In this document: positions 1 through 4,781 of the stretch, piece after piece
Layout of the letters: the number at the start of each line of letters is the position of its first letter
Position numbering within the stretch: the first letter of the stretch is position 1
Assembly: GCA_022013205.1 (NCBI GenBank)
Contig: JAKLQT010000021.1
Span: 1-6,695, forward strand
Direction: 5' to 3'
DNA: 6,695 bases
Source: Candidatus Omnitrophota bacterium
GTDB taxonomy: Bacteria > Omnitrophota > Gorgyraeia > B26-G9
Made by a program: the position numbers and the translations under genes
Notes under the pieces: model-generated
Databases searched by the model: none
The model's input: only the letters and a program-made list of their open reading frames with translations
What the model was told of the DNA's origin: nothing

Positions 1-662
1 ACATAAATAAAAGTAAAAAGTACCCAGATTATGGCATATGGCAAAAATTTAAGCAGGAAAAATATCAACGGGCTTATAAAGCCTAAAAGCGCGATTTTCT
101 CGGATATAAAAGTTACTTGAGTAGTAATGAAAACCGTAAGGCCGCTGGATACTATTATAAGCACAGGACAAATCAGTAAAACTGAAAGGTAATCAGTCAA
201 TTTGCGGGAAATTTTACGCGCTTCTTTTATGCCCCAAATATCATTAAAAGACTTTTCAATATTTCCCAATACCTTTATAACCGTCCAGAATAAAACCGCG
301 ATACCGACTCCAGCCACTACCCCGCCTTTTGTATTATCGAGAAGAGTGTAGGCAAAGTCAATCACCTGCTTAAGTATCTGCTCCTGTCCGGGTAATTTTT
401 CCATTATCTGCGCTTGAAGAAGCTTTTCAAAGCCAAAGCCCTTGGCAATGCCGAATGCCATGGCAAAAACCGGCACTATGGACAACAAGGAATAATAGGT
501 GAGCGCAGATGCCCTTAGCTGGCATTTATCCTCATCAAATCCCCGCAAGGCAAGCAGGATCACCCTTAATGGTTTAATAACCATATACTTTTTCTTCGGA
601 ATATCTCTAAGCCGGATTCTCCAGATATCGGTTTTAATGAAATTGATTAATTTTAGCAGCAT
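1..662 (-). CDS. YihY/virulence factor BrkB family membrane protein, N-terminal part (runs off the left edge)
   Basis: An open frame runs from an ATG at 662 to the window edge without a stop, giving 220 complete codons, so the 3' end is missing. A good Shine-Dalgarno site (GAGGTGA, 665-671) fixes the start. Family hallmarks are visible: 'LRASALTYYSLLSIVPVFA' near residues 49-67 matches the conserved first membrane segment, and 'NIEKSFNDIWGI' near 134-145 matches the conserved N-x-I-W region after the second segment. Hydrophobic stretches lie near residues 52-73, 113-133, 160-182 and 192-215, as expected for a polytopic inner-membrane protein. The family was once annotated as ribonuclease BN, a label since attributed to a different protein, and its biochemical role remains unsettled. 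Family assignment is fairly secure; function is not. It has its own upstream promoter and appears to be transcribed separately from the genes to its right. Confidence 0.9.
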   Translation of the reverse strand, partial: MLLKLINFIKTDIWRIRLRDIPKKKYMVIKPLRVILLALRGFDEDKCQLRASALTYYSLLSIVPVFAMAFGIAKGFGFEKLLQAQIMEKLPGQEQILKQVIDFAYTLLDNTKGGVVAGVGIAVLFWTVIKVLGNIEKSFNDIWGIKEARKISRKLTDYLSVLLICPVLIIVSSGLTVFITTQVTFISEKIALLGFISPLIFFLLKFLPYAIIWVLFTFIY

Positions 663-721
663 AATCACCTCTTTATTTTTGTAAGAACATTAATAGAAAT
701 AAATTAAAAACATATAGCTTT

Positions 722-751
722 ATAATACATTTACCTCCCCCCTCAGGTCAA
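722..751 (-). promoter_or_regulatory. Sigma70-type promoter for the yihY-like gene
   Basis: Read on the minus strand, TTGACC (751-746) and TATTAT (727-722) are separated by 18 bp, each one base from consensus. The start codon at 662 is 60 nt downstream of the -10 box, leaving room for a short leader and the Shine-Dalgarno site. The spacer carries a run of six G. The same bases read TATAAT on the plus strand (721-726), but no matching -35 is present on that side, so I call only the minus-strand promoter. Confidence 0.6.
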
Positions 752-813
752 TAAAAAAAGCCACCTGCAAAATTAGCTGTTATTTGCTATAAGAAACGTG
801 GATATGAACCGTC

Positions 814-865
814 GGCTGCACTCTCCGCTAACCCTTGTAAAACAGGGGCGGGCTCAAGTGCTGCC
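814..865. other. Long imperfect hairpin, possible structured RNA
   Basis: GGC-T-GCACT (814-822) pairs with AGTGC-T-GCC (857-865) across one T-T mismatch. CCG (825-827) pairs with CGG (849-851). CCCTTGT (832-838) pairs with ACAGGGG (842-848) around an AAA loop. The result is one arm of about 18 pairs with two internal loops. The only non-Watson-Crick pair (835/845) is U-G on the plus strand but A-C on the minus strand, which slightly favours plus-strand RNA. I could not match it to 6S, SRP RNA or any riboswitch I know. No promoter for a plus-strand transcript is convincing. Confidence 0.35.
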
Positions 866-873
866 TCATTACG

Positions 874-912
874 AAAAAAACCATACCTGCACCTACGAGG
901 TGCATGTATGGT
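874..912 (-). terminator. Intrinsic terminator on the minus strand
   Basis: Positions 880-912 form a hairpin of two 7-bp helices (ACCATAC/GTATGGT and TGCACCT/AGGTGCA) separated by one mismatch, with a 3-nt ACG loop. On the minus strand the stem is followed directly by seven T (880-874, the first of them in the stem), the classical intrinsic form. On the plus strand no U-run follows, so it is directional. It would stop readthrough from the tRNA-Met side before the yihY-like promoter. Confidence 0.8.
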
Positions 913-931
913 ACATATTATGAAATATGTA
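912..931. repeat. Perfect 8-bp inverted repeat abutting the terminator
   Basis: TACATATT (912-919) and AATATGTA (924-931) are perfect inverted arms around an ATGA loop. It abuts the 880-912 terminator hairpin, sharing base 912, so minus-strand RNA would meet two stems in tandem. Without the U-run it would not terminate by itself. It may protect the 3' end or may be chance in A+T-rich DNA. Confidence 0.45.
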
Positions 932-993
932 GTTATGTAATTTAGTTAATAATTCGTTGTTTGCTAGGGTATTCTCTAATAGAATTCCCTCCT

Positions 994-1068
994 GCGTACT
1001 GTGGAATGCGGCAAATAATCTTTTTCCTTATAACCCTTTTTTTGGTTCAAATCCAGCAACTCGCAGCA
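994..1068 (+). pseudogene. Degenerate tRNA-like relic, convergent to tRNA-Met
   Basis: On the plus strand, GGTTCAAATCC (1044-1054) is an exact tRNA T-loop motif with flanking stem bases. Moving outwards, CTTATAA at 1027-1033 could be an anticodon loop, and GCG (994-996) could pair with CGC (1062-1064) as an acceptor end, giving about the right total length. However, most stems do not pair: acceptor about 4 of 7, anticodon stem disrupted, variable region too short, and GCA in place of CCA. If it was a tRNA it is dead. The T-arm part also belongs to the 1044-1137 near-palindrome, so it may instead be a copied tRNA tail that never was a full gene. Confidence 0.3.
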
Positions 1069-1137
1069 CTCAAAAATAAGAAACCACCCAAATTCGGGTG
1101 GTTTCTTATTTTTGGTGACGGCGAGTGGATTTGAACC
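1044..1137. repeat. 94-bp near-palindrome spanning the tRNA-Met tail and its terminator
   Basis: The left arm (1044-1089) and the inverted right arm (1096-1137) share GGTTCAAATCCA, then CTCGC, then an 18-bp block. The left arm has four extra bases (1056-1059). A 7-bp stretch in the middle of each arm differs. The right arm is the T-arm, acceptor strand and terminator of the functional tRNA-Met; the left arm is its mirror copy. The centre is the six-base loop at 1090-1095. Confidence 0.75.
1072..1113 (-). terminator. Intrinsic terminator of tRNA-Met, symmetric in both directions
   Basis: AAAAATAAGAAACCACCC (1072-1089) is perfectly complementary to 1096-1113: an 18-bp stem with a 6-nt loop. 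The minus-strand product ends in TTATTTTTG right after the G+C-rich core. The plus-strand product has the same TTATTTTTG tail, so it should work in both directions. The first stem base on the minus strand is the A of the encoded CCA end, so terminator and tRNA touch. Confidence 0.8.
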
Positions 1138-1189
1138 ACTGACATAACGGGTATGAGCCGTCCTCTCTACCGGGCTGAGATACGCCGTC
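1113..1189 (-). tRNA. Elongator tRNA-Met, anticodon CAT
   Basis: The minus strand folds as a complete 77-nt cloverleaf. Acceptor GACGGCG pairs with CGCCGTC. The D-stem is TCTC/GAGA with loop AGCCCGGTA. The anticodon stem GACGG/CCGTT encloses CTCATAC with CAT at 1155-1153. The T-stem is AGTGG/CCACT with loop TTCAAAT. Discriminator A73 and CCA are encoded (1116-1113). G1-C72 is paired, the 11-24 pair is C-G, and positions 29-31 are CGG rather than GGG, so it is not the initiator. The anticodon arm (ACGG..TCATACCCGT) resembles elongator tRNA-Met of firmicutes as I remember it. A tRNA-Ile2 with modified C34 also shows CAT and cannot be fully excluded. The U10-A25 pair in place of the usual G10-C25 is unusual. 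Confidence 0.93.
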
Positions 1190-1194
1190 ACTTT

Positions 1195-1257
1195 AGAAGT
1201 TAGAAGCTAGAAGTTAAAAGTAAAAAGTTACAAGTAAAAACTAAAAACTCAAAAATC
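1195..1257. repeat. Degenerate 7-bp tandem repeat, nine units
   Basis: Nine consecutive heptamers stay exactly in phase: AGAAGTT, AGAAGCT, AGAAGTT, AAAAGTA, AAAAGTT, ACAAGTA, AAAACTA, AAAACTC, AAAAATC. Divergence increases away from the tRNA, as in an ageing slippage array. It starts 5 bp upstream of the tRNA-Met 5' end, where its promoter should be, yet I find no convincing -35/-10 pair inside it. Confidence 0.7.
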
Positions 1258-1311
1258 TTAGTACCCTTTGGACGGGTACCGTACTTTAATGAACAGTTAC
1301 ATTACAAGAGA

Positions 1312-1467
1312 TGTAAAAACTATTTTAACGGGTTTTATTTACTGATTTTACAAGGATGTGAAAAAATCAGTAAATACCTCGGAGATGGACACGGATGTCC
1401 ATCGAGAATGCCTGTGCCCCGAAACCTACAATTTATTGTGTAGGAATAAGCTAAGATAGTTTTTGCA
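1312..1467 (+). ncRNA. Candidate multi-branched structured RNA or element
   Basis: A 16-bp closing helix joins TGTAAAAACTATTTTA (1312-1327) to TAAGATAGTTTTTGCA (1452-1467). Its two imperfect positions are U-G pairs on the plus strand but A-C mismatches on the minus strand. Inside are a 14-bp perfect helix (1336-1349 with 1363-1376, 13-nt loop); a 7-bp helix capped by CGGA (1385-1391 with 1396-1402), extended by CTCG/CGAG (1378-1381 with 1403-1406) across a 3-nt bulge; and CCTACA/TGTAGG (1425-1430 with 1439-1444). A possible CGGG/CCCG helix (1329-1332 with 1418-1421) would gather the first two arms. I recognise no known RNA family. No promoter or terminator is evident, so an RNA product is inference; a decayed mobile element is an alternative. 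Confidence 0.35.
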
Positions 1468-1697
1468 GGCCTTGCCAAAGATTATCATACTTAATATCCG
1501 CCTAACACATACATGTCCTATGTATAACAGCAAGCTTATTTCATTCAAGCTTACCTCTCATAAACATATTCATCCTGTACCTATTTCGAGGTGCTTCATC
1601 GTGAAACACAAAACTGTCCTTAAATTTTAAGACGGTTTATTTAAAGAATCAACCTATTCGGCTTCTCTGGCTTTTACTCCGGGTAACACTCAGGATT

Positions 1698-1720
1698 GGT
1701 ACTGAGCTTGTCGAAGTATC
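1698..1720. repeat. Dispersed intergenic repeat of the TGAGCTTGTCGAAG type
   Basis: The core ACTGAGCTTGTCGAAGT, flanked by GG/TC pairing ends, is imperfectly palindromic: GGTACT pairs with AGTATC, one G-T. From general knowledge, near-identical 'CTTCGACAAGCTCAG' elements recur between genes in many bacterial genomes and metagenome bins. Only one copy is in this window, so its dispersed nature rests on recall. It sits 10 bp beyond the stop codon of the PocR-GAF gene, a typical 3'-flank position. Confidence 0.5.
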
Positions 1721-1729
1721 AAGTAGGTT

Positions 1730-2707
1730 TTACCCCAGATCGACTTTCTCTAACGCCATGCCTACAAGTTCATTGAGCAGCTCCATCAGCTTTTCGGAAA
1801 ATCTATTCGGCTGCTTTGCCGTACCTACACTGATTACACCGAGTATTTCATCCTGGTGAAAAACCGGTATTACAAACGCGGATTTAATTTTCGGCTTATG
1901 CATACGCAAGCGAAGTTCCCGGTCTGAAAGCTGTTCGTTAAGGAAAAGCCCCTTTTTACTCTGTATGGTCAGGCCCGCAAGGCCCTCTCCAGGTTTTATT
2001 TTGGTATTATTGATAACATCCTCGCTCAAACCTGTCGAGTCCTTAATGGACAATTCCTGCGTATTTTTTTCAAACAACATCATTGAACCGCGCTCAGCAT
2101 CACAAAGTTTCATCGCCAGCTCAAGAAATGTTTTCAGTAAAAGGCCAACCTGCTCTTTATTGAAAATTACCTTTTCCTTTTCATTACCAGTTGTCAGAGA
2201 ACCCAAAGTCTTCATGAATTTCGTTATCCCTATAGAGAAATCAACAACACTCTCCATCTTGACGGCGCTCACCGCCGGCAGCTGATTAAAACAGTTAAAA
2301 AATTTTTCCTCAGCAATTCCTGTTTCTTGAATACGCCGCGTTAATTTCACATCCTTCTTGCCGTATTCTAAAACAACCGGGCCGAGAATAAGAAAAACAG
2401 GCTCCGCGTTATCAAGTATTAAAGGCAGAGCAAAATTAGCAAGTCCCAAAGGGCATACGCTATCATAATATTTCTTTATTTTCTGATTTTTAAGAAGCGC
2501 GGCAAGCTTTGGGTACCATTGGCGGCATTTTTCCCTTGCAGCAGGACAAGCAGCTACGGCTTCACTGCAAACCAATGGCACATTTGATGGACGTACAACG
2601 ATTTCCCCCTTAACGTCTACTGTCCGGATAGACATCCCAACAATCGAAGAAAAAATATCCTGTACCTTCTGCCAGTGATTAACGCCAATAATTTCGCTGA
2701 ATTTCAT
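1730..2707 (-). CDS. PocR-domain plus GAF-domain sensory protein without an output domain
   Basis: This 325-residue protein has two sensor modules. Residues 1-165 resemble the PocR ligand-binding domain: Cys47, Cys54 and Cys61 in a Cys-rich helix region, then 'SVCPLGLANFALPLIL' around Cys85 and 'FLILGPVV' near 104-111. Residues 185-320 look like a GAF domain ('CDAERGSMMLFE', 'KPGEGLAGL', 'SAFVIPVF', 'EILGVISV'). PocR domains in characterised proteins sense small metabolites and are usually joined to AraC-type HTH, kinase or cyclase domains. None follows here, and no transmembrane segment is seen, so it should be cytoplasmic and act through a partner. The start is 23 nt from the 3' end of tRNA(fMet), with no Shine-Dalgarno site in the gap, so translation may be weak. 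It is probably the last gene of the enolase operon. The domain calls are good; ligand and partner are unknown. Confidence 0.82.
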   Translation of the reverse strand: MKFSEIIGVNHWQKVQDIFSSIVGMSIRTVDVKGEIVVRPSNVPLVCSEAVAACPAAREKCRQWYPKLAALLKNQKIKKYYDSVCPLGLANFALPLILDNAEPVFLILGPVVLEYGKKDVKLTRRIQETGIAEEKFFNCFNQLPAVSAVKMESVVDFSIGITKFMKTLGSLTTGNEKEKVIFNKEQVGLLLKTFLELAMKLCDAERGSMMLFEKNTQELSIKDSTGLSEDVINNTKIKPGEGLAGLTIQSKKGLFLNEQLSDRELRLRMHKPKIKSAFVIPVFHQDEILGVISVGTAKQPNRFSEKLMELLNELVGMALEKVDLG

Positions 2708-2730
2708 GTGATAAATGGTAGTTTAAAGAT

Positions 2731-2806
<76 letters not shown>

Positions 2807-2807
<1 letters not shown>

Positions 2808-2835
2808 ATATATTGTCAAATTTTAGAACTGTCAA
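2807..2835 (-). promoter_or_regulatory. Promoter-like sequence overlapping the tRNA-fMet 5' end
   Basis: TTGACA (2835-2830, containing the S1 stop codon) and TATATT (2812-2807) are 17 bp apart, an almost ideal sigma70 pair. The -10 box overlaps nucleotide 1 of the tRNA, so initiation would fall around tRNA position 7 and give a tRNA lacking its 5' end. If active it could serve the PocR-GAF gene rather than the tRNA. A second TTGACA at 2819-2814 lacks a partner. Confidence 0.35.
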
Positions 2836-3185
2836 ACTGTTTTTTCTTCAGTTTTATTTTCCGTCCGGCTTAGAAATTCATTCATCTTTTCCTCAAGATG
2901 AGAAAATTTAAACTCTTTTTCGCGAGCCTCAGGAACTAAATCTTTCTTCTTTTTTCTTAATGTAAGATCTATTTTACCGTCACCCGCGATTTTCTTAATG
3001 CGCGCCCTCAGCTTATCTCCTACTTTCAAATAGCTGTTGATGTCTTTTACAAAATCATCAGAGACTTGAGATATATGTATCAAACCACGCTTACCTTCGG
3101 GCAAAGTCACTACAGCACCAAAACTGTGTATTTTAATAACCTGAACATCTACTAAATCGTTTACTTTAAATCCGCTTTCCCGCAT
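2832..3185 (-). CDS. Small S1-domain RNA-binding protein, YabR/GSP13-like
   Basis: In this 117-residue protein one S1 (OB-fold) domain fills residues 6-77: 'KVNDLVDVQVIKIHSFGAVV', the core 'GLIHISQVSDD' at 34-44, then 'VGDKLRARI' and 'IDLTLRKK'. A charged tail follows with 'FSHLEEKMNEFLSR', like the end of firmicute YabR-type proteins. Such proteins bind RNA and are associated with ribosomes or post-transcriptional control in the cytoplasm. It starts 6 nt after ftsB with no strong Shine-Dalgarno site, suggesting translational coupling. In Bacillus subtilis the S1 gene yabR also follows divIC, so the order supports both calls. Its RNA targets cannot be read from sequence. Confidence 0.88.
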   Translation of the reverse strand: MRESGFKVNDLVDVQVIKIHSFGAVVTLPEGKRGLIHISQVSDDFVKDINSYLKVGDKLRARIKKIAGDGKIDLTLRKKKKDLVPEAREKEFKFSHLEEKMNEFLSRTENKTEEKTV

Positions 3186-3191
3186 ACAATA

Positions 3192-3461
3192 TCATTCATT
3201 CTCGTTAATAACTCTAAATACTATTTCATTATCCCTGGCCACTTTGAGTTTATCCCTGGCCACTTCTTCAATATAAACAGGATCCTCTTTAAGCATTCTG
3301 TTTTCCTGCGTCAATCTTTCGTTCTCTATTTTCAACCGCTCAACCTGCTCCGAAAAAGCAGTGTCCTTAGCCTTAAGTTTTTGCAGCTTTGAATAGGTAG
3401 GTAAAAACAACGCAACTACTAAAACCAGCAAAAATATGCTTCTCCCAAGAGTAAACTTCAT
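3192..3461 (-). CDS. ftsB: FtsB/DivIC septum formation initiator family protein
   Basis: This is an 89-residue single-pass membrane protein, a typical length for the family. Residues 1-7 are cytoplasmic, 8-23 form a transmembrane helix, and about 24-60 are a coiled coil rich in Leu/Glu/Lys heptads. It is followed by the family box 'EDPVYIEEVARDKLKVARDNEIVFRV' (residues 59-84), split here only in description, with DP-Y-EEVAR-KL as key residues. FtsB/DivIC joins FtsL and FtsQ/DivIB to activate septal peptidoglycan synthesis. The gene begins 9 nt after the enolase stop with no Shine-Dalgarno site, so coupling is likely. Linkage to enolase is known in proteobacteria, linkage to an S1 gene in firmicutes; this locus shows both. 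FtsB versus DivIC naming is arbitrary here. Confidence 0.88.
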   Translation of the reverse strand: MKFTLGRSIFLLVLVVALFLPTYSKLQKLKAKDTAFSEQVERLKIENERLTQENRMLKEDPVYIEEVARDKLKVARDNEIVFRVINENE

Positions 3462-3470
3462 GGCTAATTT

Positions 3471-4763
3471 TTATTTAAGTTTCTTTTTCAGTTCCTGTCC
3501 GTAATAAATCGCCGCACTGCCGAGTTCCTCTTCTATCCTAAGCAGCTCATTATATTTAGCAATTCTCTCAGAACGGGAAGCTGATCCTGTCTTTATCTGC
3601 CCGGCATTAACCGCCACAGCCAAATGCGCGATAGTTACATCTTCGGTTTCTCCGCTTCTGTGTGAAATCACCGACGTGTATCCGGCATTTCTTGCCATAG
3701 AAATAGCTTCCAGAGTTTCTGTAAGCGTACCTATCTGGTTTACCTTAATAAGAATTGAGTTAGCAATGCCTTTTTCTATGCCTACTTTCAGGCGTTTTGT
3801 ATTGGTAACAAAAAGGTCATCTCCTACAATCTGAACCTTTGAACCAAGCTTATCAGTAAGCTTCTTCCATCCGTTCCAATCGTCTTCATATAAACCATCT
3901 TCAATGGATATGATCGGATATTTCTTCAGCCATCCGCCATAAAGATCAATCATCTTATCAACATTTAATTTTACGGGTTTAGCCTCTCCGTTAAGCTCAT
4001 ATTTCCCGGATTTATAGAAAGAGCTTGCCGCCGCATCCAAAGCTATGCAGACATCTTCACCCGGTTTATATCCGGCATCTTTGATCGCCTGAATGATCAG
4101 CTTGATCGCTTCTTCGTTTGAAGCCAGGTTAGGCGCAAAACCGCCTTCATCTCCGACAGAAATACTTAATTTTTTATTTTTAAGTATTTTCTTAAGGCTA
4201 TGAAAAACCTCACAGCCCATCCTGAAGGCATCAGAGTAAGTATTGCCTCCTACCGGCATGATCATAAATTCCTGAAGGTCTACATTATTATCCGCATGCA
4301 TTCCGCCATTTACGATATTCATTAAAGGAACAGGTAAAACACAGGCGTTTGCTCCTCCTATATATCTATATAAGGACATGCCCAAGGCATTACTTGCTGA
4401 GCGCGCGCATGCCATGGAAACTCCCAGTATTGCATTCGCGCCGAGTTTTGACTTATTATCCGTACCATCCATTGTTATCAACAGGTTATCGATAACACAC
4501 TGCGCAGTTACATCTTTACCTTCTAACTTAGGGCCGATAATTTTATTTACGTTATTAACCGCCTTTAAAACTCCTTTTCCCAGAAATCTGCCCTTTTCAC
4601 CGTCACGCAATTCTACTGCCTCAAATTCACCTGTAGACGCGCCGCTGGGAACAGCAGCCCTGCCGAGAACTCCGCACTTTGTAATAACATCAACCTCCAC
4701 AGTGGGGTTTCCCCTTGAATCAACGATCTCTCTTGCCTTAATACTTTTAATGCTGTACTTCAC
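3471..4763 (-). CDS. eno: Enolase (phosphopyruvate hydratase)
   Basis: A full-length 430-residue enolase that interconverts 2-phosphoglycerate and phosphoenolpyruvate in glycolysis and gluconeogenesis, normally in the cytoplasm with two Mg2+ per active site. All key residues appear intact: loop 'SGASTGEFEA' (40-49), His156 and Glu165 in 'GGMHADNNVDLQEF', Glu206 in 'SVGDEGG', metal ligands Asp243, Glu288 and Asp315, Lys340 in the signature 'LIKVNQIGTLTE', His368 in 'SHRSGETED', and Lys391 in 'KTGSASRSER'. The start is GTG, supported by AGGAG eight bases upstream and by alignment of 'IKAREIVDSRGNPTVEV' at the normal N-terminal distance. It follows the secreted-protein gene by 18 nt and precedes ftsB by 9 nt. 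In many bacteria enolase also belongs to the RNA degradosome, noted only because an RNA-binding gene is nearby. Confidence 0.98.
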   Translation of the reverse strand: MKYSIKSIKAREIVDSRGNPTVEVDVITKCGVLGRAAVPSGASTGEFEAVELRDGEKGRFLGKGVLKAVNNVNKIIGPKLEGKDVTAQCVIDNLLITMDGTDNKSKLGANAILGVSMACARSASNALGMSLYRYIGGANACVLPVPLMNIVNGGMHADNNVDLQEFMIMPVGGNTYSDAFRMGCEVFHSLKKILKNKKLSISVGDEGGFAPNLASNEEAIKLIIQAIKDAGYKPGEDVCIALDAAASSFYKSGKYELNGEAKPVKLNVDKMIDLYGGWLKKYPIISIEDGLYEDDWNGWKKLTDKLGSKVQIVGDDLFVTNTKRLKVGIEKGIANSILIKVNQIGTLTETLEAISMARNAGYTSVISHRSGETEDVTIAHLAVAVNAGQIKTGSASRSERIAKYNELLRIEEELGSAAIYYGQELKKKLK

Positions 4764-4771
4764 TAATTACT

Positions 4772-4776
4772 CTCCT
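4772..4776 (-). promoter_or_regulatory. Ribosome binding site deciding the GTG start of enolase
   Basis: AGGAG on the minus strand lies 8 nt before GTG at 4763. It supports the GTG over downstream ATG codons, which would remove conserved N-terminal enolase sequence. Confidence 0.75.
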
Positions 4777-4781
4777 TTTTT

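Larger units (their letters stand above)
752..1071. other. Gene-free region with several stem-loops
   Basis: I see no credible coding sequence on either strand here. The 976-1191 minus-strand frame is an artefact of reading through the tRNA. The stretch contains a long imperfect hairpin (814-865), an intrinsic terminator (874-912), an 8-bp hairpin (912-931), a further hairpin at 966-990 (AGGG and ATTCT paired with AGAAT and CCCT across one T-T mismatch, 5-nt loop), and a tRNA-like relic on the plus strand from about 994. Each larger element has its own entry. Confidence 0.6.
1258..1729. other. Gene-free, hairpin-rich region
   Basis: No supported gene lies here. Contents in order: hairpin 1261-1279 (GTACCC/GGGTAC, 7-nt loop); a duplicated motif TTACAAG(A)GATGT(A/G)AAAAA at 1302-1319 and 1348-1365; the multi-branched element 1312-1467; hairpin 1509-1525 (ATACAT/ATGTAT, 5-nt loop); an 8-bp direct repeat CAAGCTTA at 1531-1538 and 1546-1553; a weak stem at 1616-1633; and the repeat at 1698-1720. 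The stretch is downstream of the PocR-GAF gene and upstream of tRNA-Met on the minus strand. A clear terminator for the operon was not found in it. Confidence 0.55.

Noticed and set aside
8..22. AAAAGTAAAAAGT shared with the heptamer array at 1216-1228
   Set aside because: At the left edge it is codons of a hydrophobic YihY segment; the match is most likely low-complexity coincidence.
721..726. TATAAT on the plus strand as promoter for a plus-strand RNA covering 760-870
   Set aside because: No -35-like hexamer occurs at 16-18 bp upstream; the same bases serve the minus-strand promoter.
705..740. Eight-codon leader peptide after GGAGG in the yihY-like promoter region
   Set aside because: The ATG is only about 3 nt from GGAGG and overlaps the -10 box, so it would not be in the transcript.
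801..812. GGATATGAACC on the plus strand, resembling a tRNA T-arm read in reverse
   Set aside because: On the minus strand the loop is TTCATAT, lacking A58, and the flanking stem does not pair.
976..1191. Open frame of 71 codons on the minus strand
   Set aside because: It reads through the whole tRNA-Met and its terminator; the 'LDLNQ'-like translation is typical of tRNA sequence.
1426..1488. 20-codon minus-strand frame (start MIIFGKACK) with a GGCGG stretch upstream
   Set aside because: Too short, the purine stretch is too distant for a normal ribosome site, and it overlaps the arms of the 1312-1467 element.
1616..1633. Weak stem GTC(C)TTAAA/TTTAAGAC as terminator of the operon on the minus strand
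   Set aside because: The perfect pairing leaves a one-base loop, so only about five pairs can form, and the following tract (AGTTTTGTG) is poor.
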